A stretch of DNA of 64,000 bases from Clostridia bacterium (GCA_017521125.1 JAFXDV010000007.1:1-64000); one strand, 5' to 3'; counted from the first letter of the stretch, positions 49,935 to 59,343 are shown. Made by a program: numbers and translations. The notes: generated from the sequence alone by a model not told the origin.

Positions 49935-51757
49935 TATGATTGCATCATTTTGTAGGTGTAGAATTCGCCTTTTTTCTCCATAAGCTCATCATATGTGCCG
50001 AACTCAACACAATGTCCGTCACGCATAACTGCAATTTTATCGGCAGATTTAATGGTTGAAAGTCTGTGTGCCACAATAAAGGTGGTTCGGTCTTTGGTAA
50101 GGTTGTTAATAGCGTTTTGAATTTCGGCTTCTGATACCGAATCTAGAGCGCTCGTGGCTTCGTCGAAGATAATAACGTCAGGGTTTCTGATAATAGCACG
50201 AGCAATGGAAACTCTCTGTTTCTGACCGCCCGAAAGCTTGTCGCCATACTCTCCAACCGAGGTGTCTAAACCATGAGGGAGTTTCTCAACAACACTTGAG
50301 AGGTTTGCGGCCTTAACTGCCGCCTGTATAGCCTTTTCGGAAATGTCGGGTTGGCCGTAGGTAATATTATCTCTGATGCTTCCGCTGAAAAGAATGGTGT
50401 TTTGAGGGACAACCGCAATACGCTTTCGATAGGAGTGAATGTCTATATCGGTTATGTTTTGTCCGTCAATATAAATTTCTCCTTCAACAGGCTTAAAGAA
50501 GCCGATTATCATATTTATAATGGTGGTTTTACCTGAACCTGATTCTCCAACAAAAGCAATAGTCTCGCCCGGCTTAATGTGAAGGTTAAGCCCTTTAACG
50601 ACCAAGCGGTCATCATCGTCATAATGGAAGAAAACGTTGTCAAAACGATATTCGCCCTTGAGGTTTTTGAGTTTCTTGGTGCCGGTATATTGCTCAACGT
50701 CATAAGAGGAAAGAATTTCACCAATAGAGTTTATGCTTTCGGTTCCCTTGGTTACAATAGGTAGCATATTTGTCATGGTGCTAACCTTACCGATAAGAGC
50801 GGTAAAATAGGTTTGATAAAGGGTTATATCGCCGATAGAAATTTCTCCGTTTATAGCAAAACCAGCACATATGCAAAGACAAATGACTTGGAAAGCAGAG
50901 AAAACAACCCAGTTGACCGAGCCAAAAAAGGAGTTGATTATATCAAGCTTGTAGCCACGTTCGGCAACATTTGTTACTCGGTGGGTAAGCTTGTAAATTT
51001 CCTCTTCCTCTAAAGCGTGAGCTCGAGTAATAGGAACAAGAGAAATCATATCCATAACCTCAGAGGAGGTGTTTTCAACCTCTTTTCTGAAAAGGCGGTT
51101 GTTGGTACGCATTCCCTTTCTAAAGGGAAGCATACAAAAGACTGCTACAGGTATGGTGATAAGGAAAATAAAGAAGATAGTAATGTTTTTGCTTATTACA
51201 ATAGCTATGGTAACAATCATAGAAAAACCAATTTCCAAAAGCAAATGGAAAATCTGGCCGGACAGAGCCTCGACTCCCTCTACGTCACGCATAACCTTAG
51301 ACTGTATGCGGCCTGACGGTATGTTCTTATGAAAGGAGATAGAAAGCTGTTGCAGTTTTCTAATCATAGCACCTCTCAGTCCCGCCTCAACGCTACGCCT
51401 TGCAAGACTAAAGAATTTAACGTGCAGGGTGTGGAAGGGGATGTTGATTGCAAGAACGATAACGGCAAAAACAATATTGGTAATAAATAATTGAGTGCTG
51501 TTTTCAGGACGCAGTGTTGCTATATCAATTATGTTGGCGGTAATGATTGGAATTATCCAAGTAGGTGCCGATTTGATAATAAAGAAAACAACCGATAATA
51601 AAAGCTTGAAATAGTGGCCTTTGTAAAGCTTGGCAAGGAGCTTGAAAGGGTTAACCTTCTTTGTTGCATAAGCCTTTATAAAGGCCTCCTCGTCTTTTAA
51701 AATAGCTTCCTCGTTAAAGCGGCTTTTAATGTTACTTGTGGTTTTTTCGTTATTCAT
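49934..51757 (-). CDS. ABC exporter, fused permease and ATPase
   Basis: The 607-residue half transporter has an N-terminal membrane domain with six spans and a C-terminal ATPase with Walker A (GESGSGKTT), signature LSGGQKQRVSIARAI, Walker B (VIIFDEATSALD) and the H-loop (IVAHRLSTI). It should work as a homodimer exporting drugs, lipids or peptides. The ATG at 51757 follows GGAGGT; a longer reading from 51799 lacks a site. No partner or substrate clue is next to it. Confidence 0.93.
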   Translation of the reverse strand: MNNEKTTSNIKSRFNEEAILKDEEAFIKAYATKKVNPFKLLAKLYKGHYFKLLLSVVFFIIKSAPTWIIPIITANIIDIATLRPENSTQLFITNIVFAVIVLAINIPFHTLHVKFFSLARRSVEAGLRGAMIRKLQQLSISFHKNIPSGRIQSKVMRDVEGVEALSGQIFHLLLEIGFSMIVTIAIVISKNITIFFIFLITIPVAVFCMLPFRKGMRTNNRLFRKEVENTSSEVMDMISLVPITRAHALEEEEIYKLTHRVTNVAERGYKLDIINSFFGSVNWVVFSAFQVICLCICAGFAINGEISIGDITLYQTYFTALIGKVSTMTNMLPIVTKGTESINSIGEILSSYDVEQYTGTKKLKNLKGEYRFDNVFFHYDDDDRLVVKGLNLHIKPGETIAFVGESGSGKTTIINMIIGFFKPVEGEIYIDGQNITDIDIHSYRKRIAVVPQNTILFSGSIRDNITYGQPDISEKAIQAAVKAANLSSVVEKLPHGLDTSVGEYGDKLSGGQKQRVSIARAIIRNPDVIIFDEATSALDSVSEAEIQNAINNLTKDRTTFIVAHRLSTIKSADKIAVMRDGHCVEFGTYDELMEKKGEFYTYKMMQS

Positions 51758-51864
51758 ATAATCGACCTCCCACCAAATTTCAAGGTTTTTATAACACATA
51801 TAAAACCTGCTGTCAACTGTATTTTTTGAAAAAACAAATTTATTTTTTTGAAAGAAAATATAAA

Positions 51865-51893
51865 TTGACTTTTATAGGCAATATATGTATAAT
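51865..51893 (+). promoter_or_regulatory. Promoter of murA
   Basis: TTGACT (51865-51870), 17 bases, TATAAT (51888-51893). It gives a leader of about 97 bases before the TTG start of murA. Confidence 0.8.
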
Positions 51894-51997
51894 AATAATG
51901 TTAGAAAAGTTTTACTTTTTATGTTTTTAGGTTTTGTATTTTTTGTTTCGGGCATACTATTTTTGCGAAAAAATTTTTTGTATTTGGGAGTGCCGAT

Positions 51998-53284
51998 TTG
52001 GATAAATTTGTAATTAAAGGCGGAAAAAGACTTAGCGGTAAAGTTGAAATCAGCGGCGCCAAAAACGCTGCGGTTGCAATACTGCCTGCAGTTTTACTTG
52101 CAGACAGTCCGTGTATAATAGATAATGTCCCTGATATTTCGGATGTTAACGCAATCTTTACTGTTTTAAGACAGTTAGGAGCAACTGTTAACAAGCTTAA
52201 CCGTACTACCTATGAAATAGACCCAAGTGGTGTTCGTTCCTATGTAGTAACAAAAGAAATGTCTCAGAGCATGAGAGCATCATCATATTTTCTTGGTGCG
52301 CTGCTTGGCAGAATGAGAAGAGCAAAGGTGGCGCCTCCCGGAGGATGCGACATAGGGCTTAGACCAATTGACCAACATATAAAGGGCTTCGAGGCTTTGG
52401 GCGCAAGGGTTACCATTGAGGGTGGCCTTGTTGATGCAAGAGCCGAAAAATTAGGCGGATGCTCGGTTTACTTGGATGTGGTGTCAGTTGGTGCTACCAT
52501 CAATATAATGTTAGCCGCCGCAAGAGCAAGAGGTATGACGGTTATTGAAAACGCCGCAAGAGAGCCTCACGTTGTTGACCTGGCAAACTTCCTTAATTCT
52601 ATGGGCGCCGACATTATGGGCGCAGGTACAAGCGTTATTAAAATTCGTGGCGTAGAGCACTTAAAAGGAACGGAATATAGTATAATTCCTGACCAAATTG
52701 AAGCGGGCACATATATGGTGGCCGCCGCTGCTACAAAAGGAGACGTTACGATTTGCAACGTAACTCCTAAGCACCTTGAGTCCATAATAGCCAAGCTAAA
52801 GGAAACAGGTGTAACTGTTGAAGAGGGCGACGATTGGGTTCGTGTGGTTATGAAAAAGCGTCCGGGCAAGTGCAATATCAAAACAATGCCACATCCGGGC
52901 TTTCCTACCGATATGCAGCCTCAGTTTGCAACACTGCTTGCAATATCAAATGGGACAAGCATTGTTACCGAAGGCGTTTGGGATAATCGTTTTAGATATG
53001 CAGATCAGTTGACCTTTATGGGTGCCGATATTCAGGTAGACGGAAAGAGTGCCGTTATAACGGGTGTTGAAAAGCTTAAAGCCGCTGCTGTAAAATCTAA
53101 CGACCTTAGAGCAGGCGCCGCAATGATAATTGCAGGGCTTATTGCAGAGGGTGTTACCGAGATTGAGGATATTGAATATATCGACCGAGGCTATGAGCAG
53201 GTTGTGGAAAAATTCACACAGCTTGGTGCCAACATTAAAAGAGTGCCTGTCCTTGATGCCCCTACAATAAAAATAGCAAATTAA
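51998..53284 (+). CDS. murA: UDP-N-acetylglucosamine 1-carboxyvinyltransferase
   Basis: The 428-residue protein has [20 protein letters not shown], the catalytic cysteine loop [15 protein letters not shown] and [21 protein letters not shown], diagnostic of MurA. It transfers enolpyruvate to UDP-GlcNAc in the first committed step of peptidoglycan synthesis and is inhibited by fosfomycin at that Cys. It starts with TTG after GGGAGTG. Length is normal. Confidence 0.96.
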   Translation: MDKFVIKGGKRLSGKVEISGAKNAAVAILPAVLLADSPCIIDNVPDISDVNAIFTVLRQLGATVNKLNRTTYEIDPSGVRSYVVTKEMSQSMRASSYFLGALLGRMRRAKVAPPGGCDIGLRPIDQHIKGFEALGARVTIEGGLVDARAEKLGGCSVYLDVVSVGATINIMLAAARARGMTVIENAAREPHVVDLANFLNSMGADIMGAGTSVIKIRGVEHLKGTEYSIIPDQIEAGTYMVAAAATKGDVTICNVTPKHLESIIAKLKETGVTVEEGDDWVRVVMKKRPGKCNIKTMPHPGFPTDMQPQFATLLAISNGTSIVTEGVWDNRFRYADQLTFMGADIQVDGKSAVITGVEKLKAAAVKSNDLRAGAAMIIAGLIAEGVTEIEDIEYIDRGYEQVVEKFTQLGANIKRVPVLDAPTIKIAN

Positions 53285-53285
53285 T

Positions 53286-53313
53286 TAAAGCCGCCTTGAA
53301 GGCGGCTTTTTTA
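53286..53313 (+). terminator. Terminator of murA
   Basis: AAAGCCGCC pairs with GGCGGCTTT around a short loop, followed by six T residues. Confidence 0.9.
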
Positions 53314-53351
53314 TCCAAAACATTTTGTTATTATAGAAAAGAGTTGAGATT

Positions 53352-54134
53352 TTGGCAAAATTTTATCCAATGTTTTCTTCCAGCAAGGGAAACTGTATAT
53401 ACATAGGAGATGAGAATGGCGGCGTCCTTGTTGATGCGGGAGTGTCCTTCAAAAGAATGGAAGGGGCGCTTGCAGGGGCAAGACTAAGTCTTAGCGATAT
53501 TAAGGGAGTCTTAATAACTCACGAGCACACCGATCATATATGCGGACTCAAAACATTGCTTAAAAAGGTGGACATTCCGGTAATAGCTTCGAGGGAGACC
53601 ATATACGCTTTGGAGTTCTTAAAAATTATAAATAGCGATACAAAAAGAATCTATGCCGAGGATAGCGTCGACCTAGACGGTATAAACATCACTCGTTTTG
53701 CCACAAGTCACGATTGCAACGGCTCCAGCGGATACGTAGTTGAGTTACCTACAGGAACAAAAGGTGTTGTTTGTACCGACCTTGGCGTTATGACTGAAGA
53801 AATTTTAGAGAAAATATCAAACTCAGATATTGTTATGTTAGAGTCGAACCACGACCCCGTAATGCTTCGAATGGGTCCTTACACTCCGGAGTTAAAACTG
53901 AGGGTAGCATCAGATAAAGGACACCTTTCAAACGCCGTTTGTGCCGACACTATAGCTAAGCTATATAAAAGCGGATGCTATCGTTTTGTCCTTGGACATC
54001 TTTCAGAGAATAATAATACGCCCCAAAAGGCAGAAGCGGCTACTCGTGCAGCGCTATTTGATGCAGGAGCTAAAGCCGACGACTACATATTATATATAGC
54101 ACCTAAAGAAAACGGAAAGGTAATTGCCCTATGA
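53352..54134 (+). CDS. MBL-fold metallohydrolase, YycJ/WalJ-like
   Basis: The 260-residue protein begins MFSSSKGNCIYIG after the start and has the metal-binding ITHEHTDHICG near residue 57, an Asp in CTDLG and a C-terminal GHLSENN. That pattern is typical of YycJ/WalJ, an exonuclease-like MBL protein with a reported role in DNA metabolism and cell division. It starts with TTG and overlaps rlmH by 4 bases. YycJ before rlmH is the usual Firmicutes order. Confidence 0.9.
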   Translation: MAKFYPMFSSSKGNCIYIGDENGGVLVDAGVSFKRMEGALAGARLSLSDIKGVLITHEHTDHICGLKTLLKKVDIPVIASRETIYALEFLKIINSDTKRIYAEDSVDLDGINITRFATSHDCNGSSGYVVELPTGTKGVVCTDLGVMTEEILEKISNSDIVMLESNHDPVMLRMGPYTPELKLRVASDKGHLSNAVCADTIAKLYKSGCYRFVLGHLSENNNTPQKAEAATRAALFDAGAKADDYILYIAPKENGKVIAL

Positions 54135-54613
54135 TAAAGATTAAAATAATAGCTCTGGGCAAACTTAAAGAGAACTATTTAAGACAGGCAACCGACGAAT
54201 ATTTAAAAAGGCTTTCGGCTTTTGCTAAAGTTGAGGTCCACGAAATAGAGCCTGTAAGACTCTCAGAAAACCCACAAGACGCAGAAATAGAAAAAGCTTT
54301 GGACTTGGAGGCAACACTAATTTCCAAAAAACTTGGCCCTGACGATTATGTTGTAGCTATGTGTATTGAGGGGACTCAGATGTCAAGTCAGGAGCTGAGT
54401 GAAAAAATGTCCTCTCTTATCAACATGGGAAGCGGAAGCTTCGCATTTATTATAGGTAGCTCGTTTGGTCTAAGTGAACAAATTAAGAAAAGGGCAAATT
54501 TAAAAATTTCCTTTAGTAAAATGACCTTTCCTCATCAGCTTTTTAGGGTTATGCTCTTAGAACAAATATACCGAGCCTTTAAAATTAAACAAGGCTCAAA
54601 TTATCACAAATAA
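54131..54613 (+). CDS. rlmH: 23S rRNA (pseudouridine(1915)-N3)-methyltransferase
   Basis: The 160-residue SPOUT protein has IIALGKLKENYLRQATDEYLKRL, the knot segment FIIGSSFGLSEQIKKRA and an end FRVMLLEQIYRAFKI. It methylates pseudouridine 1915 in helix 69 of 23S rRNA. The start overlaps the upstream gene (ATGA). Length is standard. Confidence 0.95.
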   Translation: MIKIKIIALGKLKENYLRQATDEYLKRLSAFAKVEVHEIEPVRLSENPQDAEIEKALDLEATLISKKLGPDDYVVAMCIEGTQMSSQELSEKMSSLINMGSGSFAFIIGSSFGLSEQIKKRANLKISFSKMTFPHQLFRVMLLEQIYRAFKIKQGSNYHK

Positions 54614-54628
54614 AAATTAAAAAAATAC

Positions 54629-54657
54629 TTGACCTCAGGGGTGTGTTGTGATATAAT
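54629..54657 (+). promoter_or_regulatory. Promoter of rpmG-secE-nusG
   Basis: TTGACC (54629-54634), 17 bases, TATAAT (54652-54657). The transcript would start near 54664 and carry a leader of about 190 bases. Confidence 0.85.
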
Positions 54658-54663
54658 TACTCT

Positions 54664-54856
54664 ACCTCTGTAGGTTCTTTTTTTTTGCGAAAGAATCGTT
54701 TTCAAGGTGATTTTCCCCTATGTTGTATGTGCTTATCCTTAAATGGTATATATGTTGTAAGGATGAACATAGGCGAGGTCACACGAGGGAGGCTAAAGGG
54801 TTTTTTGGACAGGAACAAAAAACCGAAAATATTTCCGTAAAACGGGAGGTGCCGTC
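54664..54856 (+). promoter_or_regulatory. Structured leader of the rpmG-secE-nusG transcript
   Basis: The leader holds a hairpin TTCTTT/AAAGAA (54675-54695), a long hairpin closed by CCTATGTT/AACATAGG (54717-54773) with an inner ATCCTT/AAGGAT stem, a 9-bp hairpin GGTTTTTTG/CAAAAAACC (54799-54824), and a small CCGT/ACGG stem just before the GGGAGG site. It is not a leader type I recognise. Autogenous control by L33 or another ribosomal signal is possible. Confidence 0.55.
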
Positions 54857-55006
54857 ATGAGAGTTAAAATTACACTCGCTTGCACAGAATGTAAGCAGCG
54901 CAACTACAACACAATGAAGAACAAGAAGAATGACCCTGACAGACTTGAAATGAATAAGTACTGCAGGTTCTGCAAAAAGCACACACTTCACAAGGAAACA
55001 AAGTAA
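54857..55006 (+). CDS. rpmG: 50S ribosomal protein L33
   Basis: The 49-residue basic protein begins [17 protein letters not shown] and has the second Cys pair in [14 protein letters not shown], so it is the zinc-binding (C+) form of L33. It starts 7 bases after GGGAGGTG. It is 11 bases ahead of secE, the usual order rpmG-secE-nusG. The gene is too short for common length cut-offs and is easy to miss. Confidence 0.95.
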   Translation: MRVKITLACTECKQRNYNTMKNKKNDPDRLEMNKYCRFCKKHTLHKETK

Positions 55007-55017
55007 GGAGGAGAAGT

Positions 55018-55692
55018 ATGAAGGTAGTAAATAAGCTTTGTCAGATTATGACTATTGCTCTTGGAGCAGCTGCTCTTATCCTTTTCTTCACTCCATTCGC
55101 TACAATAACCGCATCCGGCGTTGAGCATACCTTTGTTGGTACACAGCTCGCTTTCGGTACAAAGGTAGAAGCACTTGGTGAAAACCTTGCTAAATCGGCA
55201 AACATCTGGTTTTGCTTCTTTCTTACCCTTGCCGGCGCAATATTCAGCGGTCTAACCTTTAAGTTCAAAGGTATGAGATATGCTTCATCGGTTGTTTTAC
55301 TTGTTGATGCCATATATATGTTGGTTATCGCAGTTAGCGACCCTTGGTTATTTGTAGATACCAGACCCCTTGTAAGCCCATCAACTGTAACATACTCAAG
55401 TTTCGTTCTTATAACCGCACTAGTTTTAATTGTAGGCTTTGCACTTAGCGTAGCACATCTTTTAATAGATGACTATCTTCTTTGCGCAGGCAAAGACAAG
55501 CTTACAATACCCAAGAGAATAGTTCGTTTTGTACGTGACTATAAGAGTGAGGTTAAGAAGATTGTATGGCCCAGACTAAATGAAGTTGTTAAGAATACCA
55601 TTATTGTTCTTATTATATGTGCAATTATCGGAGCATTCGTATGGCTTTTAGATTTTGGTCTTGGTCAGCTTGTACAGCTTATCATTGGATAA
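55018..55692 (+). CDS. secE: Preprotein translocase subunit SecE with N-terminal membrane extension
   Basis: The last 60 residues of this 224-residue protein are a normal SecE: an amphipathic helix with YKSEVKKIVWPRLNEV (about 174-190), then one membrane span. The first 160 residues are an added domain with four predicted membrane segments (about 8-30, 62-82, 88-107 and 127-150) around polar loops. Gram-positive SecE is normally 60-75 residues with one span. It starts after AGGAGG and lies between rpmG and nusG, the expected place. The start at 55018 is firm, as no internal ribosome binding site was seen before residue 165. Confidence 0.88.
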   Translation: MKVVNKLCQIMTIALGAAALILFFTPFATITASGVEHTFVGTQLAFGTKVEALGENLAKSANIWFCFFLTLAGAIFSGLTFKFKGMRYASSVVLLVDAIYMLVIAVSDPWLFVDTRPLVSPSTVTYSSFVLITALVLIVGFALSVAHLLIDDYLLCAGKDKLTIPKRIVRFVRDYKSEVKKIVWPRLNEVVKNTIIVLIICAIIGAFVWLLDFGLGQLVQLIIG

Positions 55693-55707
55693 TCACGGAG
55701 GTCTAAC

Positions 55708-56235
55708 ATGGCAGAAGTGAATGAAGCAAGATGGTATGTAATTCATACCTACTCAGGTTACGAAAACAAGGTAGCTTCCGACCTTGAAAAGATAATTGAA
55801 AATCGTAAAATGCAGGATTTAATACTTGATATTAAAATTCCTACAGAAACCGTAACCGAAATTAAGGAAGACAAGAAAAAAGAATATGAACGCAAAATAT
55901 TCCCTGGATATGTACTTATCAAAATGATAGTAACTGACGATTCCTGGTACGTAGTCAGAAATATCCGTGGAGTAACCGGTTTTGTAGGCCCTGCCTCTAA
56001 GCCTGTTCCTCTGACTGAGGATGAGGTAGCAGCTCTAGGCGTTGAGAAGAGAGTTGTTGAGGTTGGATATAAAGTTGGCGATCATGTTACAATCGTTGAC
56101 GGTCCTCTTAAAGACTTTAGCGGTACCGTTACGGCAGTTGATACTGACGCAGGAAGTGTTAGTGTTAACATCTCAATGTTCGGTAGAGAAACAAATGCCG
56201 AGCTTGAGCTTGACCAGATTGCTCTGGCAGACTAA
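55708..56235 (+). CDS. nusG: Transcription termination/antitermination factor NusG
   Basis: The 175-residue protein has the NGN domain (WYVIHTYSGYENKVASDLE, then FPGYVLIKMIVTDDSWYVVRN and VTGFVGP) and a C-terminal KOW domain (VGDHVTIVDGPLKDFSGTV). It binds RNA polymerase and affects pausing and termination. It follows secE by 15 bases. Confidence 0.97.
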   Translation: MAEVNEARWYVIHTYSGYENKVASDLEKIIENRKMQDLILDIKIPTETVTEIKEDKKKEYERKIFPGYVLIKMIVTDDSWYVVRNIRGVTGFVGPASKPVPLTEDEVAALGVEKRVVEVGYKVGDHVTIVDGPLKDFSGTVTAVDTDAGSVSVNISMFGRETNAELELDQIALAD

Positions 56236-56428
56236 AAAAGTTAGTACGCAGAATTTTCTGCTTTAGACAAAAGTCTTTACTTTGCGAAAGCAAAGGTATT
56301 AAAAATGCGGCAGTTTGCCGCCGGCACTTAGAGAAACTCTAACGGTGCCACGGTGGGAGGAATGGGAAGACGACCATTCCGCCAAGTGTACAAATACACT
56401 GTTACCACGAATAATGGAGGTGCAAACA
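56236..56428 (+). promoter_or_regulatory. Structured leader between nusG and rplK
   Basis: Consecutive hairpins occur with almost no spacing: GCAGAA/TTCTGC (56248-56261), AGAC/GTCT (56265-56276), CTTTGC-GAAA-GCAAAG (56280-56295), GCGGCA/TGCCGC (56307-56321), GGCAC...GTGCC with inner AGAG/CTCT (56323-56349), and AATGG/CCATT plus TGTA/TACA stems to about 56400. The rplK site GGAGG comes last. It is a likely ribosomal-protein control leader (L11/L1 operon), not certain. Confidence 0.6.
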
Positions 56429-56854
56429 ATGGCTCAAAAAATTATTGGCTACATTAAACTGCAAATACCCGCAGGAAAGGCAACACCAGCCCCACCTGTT
56501 GGTCCTGCACTGGGACAGCACGGCGTTAACATTATGGCGTTCACAAAGGAATTCAACGAGCGCACTAAGAATGACGCAGGTCTTATAATTCCGGTAGTAA
56601 TTACCGTATATGCAGACCATTCGTTCAGTTTTGTTACCAAGACCCCCCCTGCAGCAGTCCTCATTAAGAAGGCTTGCGGCATTGAGAGCGGTTCTGGCGT
56701 TCCAAACAAGAACAAAGTTGCAAAAATCACCAGTGAGCAGATTAGAAAAATCGCCGAGCAGAAAATGCCCGACCTTAATGCTGCTAGTGTAGAAGCTGCT
56801 ATGTCAATGGTAGCAGGAACCGCACGTAGCATGGGCATTGAAGTTGTCGATTAA
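56429..56854 (+). CDS. rplK: 50S ribosomal protein L11
   Basis: The 141-residue protein begins [35 protein letters not shown], the L11 signature, and ends with the RNA-binding domain ([11 protein letters not shown]). It forms the base of the ribosomal stalk. The ATG at 56429 follows GGAGGTG by 8 bases; longer frames run through the leader hairpins. Confidence 0.97.
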   Translation: MAQKIIGYIKLQIPAGKATPAPPVGPALGQHGVNIMAFTKEFNERTKNDAGLIIPVVITVYADHSFSFVTKTPPAAVLIKKACGIESGSGVPNKNKVAKITSEQIRKIAEQKMPDLNAASVEAAMSMVAGTARSMGIEVVD

Positions 56855-56910
56855 CAGTCTCTCTCGTGGGAGGAAATTTCCGATTTAACCACTTATTGGG
56901 AGGTAAGTAA

Positions 56911-57606
56911 ATGAAACACGGTAAAAAGTATAATGAAAGCGTAAAGCTAATAGAAAAAGCAAAGCTTTACGAAGTAACTGAAGCTTGCGATATTGCAGTA
57001 AAGTCTGCAACCGCAAAGTTTGACGAAACAGTAGAAATTCACGTTCGTTTAGGTGTTGACTCTCGCCACGCTGACCAGCAGGTTAGAGGTGCAGTTATTC
57101 TTCCTAACGGAACAGGTAAAACAGTTAGAACCCTCGTTCTTACAAAGGGTGATAACGCAAAGGCAGCCGAAGAGGCAGGTTCTGATTATGTAGGAGCAGA
57201 AGAGCTCATTGCAAAGATTCAGAACGAAGGTTGGCTCGATTTCGATGTAGTTATTGCTACACCCGATATGATGGGTATGGTTGGTCGTCTTGGTAAGGTA
57301 CTTGGACCTCGTGGTCTTATGCCAACACCAAAGGCAGGAACCGTAACACCTGACGTTGCAAGAGCTGTAACTGAGGCTAAAGCAGGTAAGATTGAGTATA
57401 AGCTTGACAAGACAAACATCATTCACTGCCCTGTTGGAAAGGCTTCCTTCGGTGCAGAGAAGCTTGCCGAGAATATCGACACCCTTATGAATGCTATTGC
57501 AAAAGCAAAACCCGCAGCAGCAAAAGGACAGTACATTAAGTCCTGTGTAATTGCTACTACTATGGGACCTGGAATTAAGGTTGCTACCGGTAAGTACGCA
57601 AACTAA
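56911..57606 (+). CDS. rplA: 50S ribosomal protein L1
   Basis: The 231-residue protein contains [26 protein letters not shown] and the L1 signature [33 protein letters not shown]1 binds 23S rRNA and, in other bacteria, represses its own operon by binding the mRNA. It follows rplK by 56 bases. Confidence 0.97.
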   Translation: MKHGKKYNESVKLIEKAKLYEVTEACDIAVKSATAKFDETVEIHVRLGVDSRHADQQVRGAVILPNGTGKTVRTLVLTKGDNAKAAEEAGSDYVGAEELIAKIQNEGWLDFDVVIATPDMMGMVGRLGKVLGPRGLMPTPKAGTVTPDVARAVTEAKAGKIEYKLDKTNIIHCPVGKASFGAEKLAENIDTLMNAIAKAKPAAAKGQYIKSCVIATTMGPGIKVATGKYAN

Positions 57607-57618
57607 TTCAAAAAACAG

Positions 57619-57647
57619 TTGACAACACATAAAATATGTGTTATCAT
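57619..57647 (+). promoter_or_regulatory. Promoter of rplJ-rplL
   Basis: TTGACA (57619-57624), 17 bases, TATCAT (57642-57647). It starts the L10 leader a few bases downstream. Confidence 0.8.
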
Positions 57648-57649
57648 AC

Positions 57650-57780
57650 CAATGCTATCCAAAGACAGTAGGTCACAATTGTGATAAGATTTATCGCCTA
57701 CCGAGGTAATGCGAACAACTTTTATATTAAAGATGTTTCTGCCTGTCCTCTCTTGTCTTTGGGGGACAGGTTTTTTTAAA
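57650..57780 (+). promoter_or_regulatory. Ribosomal protein L10 leader
   Basis: The pattern CCAAAGACAGTAGGT...CCTACCGAGGTAATGCGAAC followed by CTGCCTGTCC...GGACAGG and seven T residues (57742-57777) is the conserved Firmicutes L10 leader with its kink-turn region and terminator. The L10(L12)4 complex binds it and lowers rplJ-rplL expression. Confidence 0.9.
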
Positions 57781-57805
57781 CCTTATTTTTTCGGAGGTGA
57801 AAATT

Positions 57806-58315
57806 ATGCCAAACGCAAAGGTACTCGAAGCAAAACAGGCAGCCGTTGCTGCTCTTTCTGCTAAGATTACTGACTCAGTAGCAGGTGTTGTAGTTGATTA
57901 TTCAGGTATCACCGTTGCTGATGACACAGTTCTTCGTAAAGAACTTCGCGAAGCTGGTGTTGATTACTCTGTAGTTAAAAACTCTATTCTTGGCCGTGCT
58001 ATTGAAGGCACAGAGTTAGAAGAAATGAAGAGTGTTTTAGAGGGAACAACCGCTATCGCAATTTCAAAGGACGACCACGTTGCTGCTGCAAGAATTCTTA
58101 AGAAATTTGCAGACGGACACGAAAACTTCAAGATTAAGGCAGGTTACCTTGATGGTAAAACTATCTCTCTTGAAATGGTTGATTCACTTGCAAAATTACC
58201 AAGCAGAGATGTACTTCTCGCAACCGTACTTGGAGCATTCCAAGCACCTATGGCAGCTTTTGCCCGTGCCGTTCAAGCTATCGTTGATAAAGACGGCGAA
58301 GCAGCAGCTGAATAA
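57806..58315 (+). CDS. rplJ: 50S ribosomal protein L10
   Basis: The 169-residue protein has the N-terminal RNA-binding domain (VVDYSGITVADDTVLRKELREAGVDYSVVKNSI) and the C-terminal helix that carries L7/L12 dimers. The ATG at 57806 follows GGAGGTG; a GTG at 57797 lies inside that site. It is under the L10 leader and precedes rplL by 43 bases. Confidence 0.97.
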   Translation: MPNAKVLEAKQAAVAALSAKITDSVAGVVVDYSGITVADDTVLRKELREAGVDYSVVKNSILGRAIEGTELEEMKSVLEGTTAIAISKDDHVAAARILKKFADGHENFKIKAGYLDGKTISLEMVDSLAKLPSRDVLLATVLGAFQAPMAAFARAVQAIVDKDGEAAAE

Positions 58316-58358
58316 TTAAAAACATTAAAACAAATTCAAATTATTGGAGGAAAATAAA

Positions 58359-58736
58359 ATGGCATCAGAAAAAGTAACAGCTATCGTTGAAGAACTTAAA
58401 GTTCTTACAGTACTTGAGCTTTCAGAGCTCGTTAAAGCAGTAGAAGAGGAATTCGGCGTATCTGCAGCAGCAGCAGTAGCAGTAGCAGCTCCAGCAGCAG
58501 GCGGCGCAGCAGCAGCTGAAGAGAAGACTGAGTTCGATGTAATCCTTGCAAACGCAGGTGCAGAGAAGATTAAGGTTATTAAGGCAGTTCGCGAAGTTAC
58601 CGGTCTTGGCCTTGCAGAAGCAAAGGCTTTAGTAGACGGTGCTCCTAAGACCATTAAGGAAGCAGCTTCTAAGGATGATGCAGAAGCTATCAAGGCTAAG
58701 CTTGAAGAGGCTGGCGCAACTGTTGAACTTAAGTAA
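58359..58736 (+). CDS. rplL: 50S ribosomal protein L7/L12
   Basis: The 125-residue acidic protein has the N-terminal dimer region ([18 protein letters not shown]), an Ala-rich hinge (about 35-58) and the C-terminal domain with [28 protein letters not shown]. It recruits translation factors to the stalk. The ATG at 58359 follows GGAGG by 8 bases. Confidence 0.97.
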   Translation: MASEKVTAIVEELKVLTVLELSELVKAVEEEFGVSAAAAVAVAAPAAGGAAAAEEKTEFDVILANAGAEKIKVIKAVREVTGLGLAEAKALVDGAPKTIKEAASKDDAEAIKAKLEEAGATVELK

Positions 58737-58755
58737 TTTAAGTTATCAAAACATA

Positions 58756-58788
58756 AAAACACTCGGCTTAACGTCGAGTGTTTTTTTA
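58756..58788. terminator. Two-way terminator behind rplL
   Basis: AACACTCG pairs with CGAGTGTT, followed by seven T residues, with an A run on the left. It also serves the converging phosphoesterase gene. Confidence 0.88.
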
Positions 58789-59259
58789 TATTTTAACAAT
58801 AATCGGCTTAATGCCGTTTTCTTCAATATCAATTACCGCATAGCTTCTAAAACCTAAACTGCCATGTGACAGGGAGCCGGGATTAACAAAATACCTTTCA
58901 TTTTCATACTCTATTATAGCGGTGTGGGTGTGGCCGAAAAGAATAATGTGTGCATCTTCAGTTTCACCAAAAGTTTTAAGTCTTTCTAGTCCGGATTTAA
59001 CTGAAAGGGTATGACCGTGGGTAAAAATTATTTTTTTGCCACTTAGTGTGATAAAGTCAATCGACTTATAAAAAGAGTAGCCATCACAGTTGCCTGTTAC
59101 AATATGAAAACTTTTATCTGGATAAATATAGGTCAGGTCTTCAATATCGCTGATGCAGTCTCCTAAGAAAAATATATGATTTGCATTAGGCTGAGCCTCT
59201 ATTGCCTGCTCAATAGCGCTTGTTCTGCCGTGCGAATCGGATATAACGAGAATTCTCAT
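58786..59259 (-). CDS. Metallophosphoesterase, YfcE/MJ0936-type phosphodiesterase
   Basis: The 157-residue protein has the calcineurin-like metal motifs ISDSHGR, LGDCISDIE, GNCDGY, THGH and GHTH. YfcE-type enzymes hydrolyse phosphodiesters such as cyclic nucleotides or nucleotide fragments; the natural substrate is uncertain. It stands alone. It diverges from the small-gene trio that follows. Confidence 0.93.
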   Translation of the reverse strand: MRILVISDSHGRTSAIEQAIEAQPNANHIFFLGDCISDIEDLTYIYPDKSFHIVTGNCDGYSFYKSIDFITLSGKKIIFTHGHTLSVKSGLERLKTFGETEDAHIILFGHTHTAIIEYENERYFVNPGSLSHGSLGFRSYAVIDIEENGIKPIIVKI

Positions 59260-59343
59260 GTAACCCCTCCATTCATAGAAATATAAAGAACATCATACAT
59301 ATTAAATACATAATAATTATACTTTAAATTTGTGGTGATTTCA

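Noticed and set aside
57049..57630. Minus-strand frame of 193 codons over rplA
   Set aside because: Shadow of L1; Cys-rich artefact composition and no start signal.
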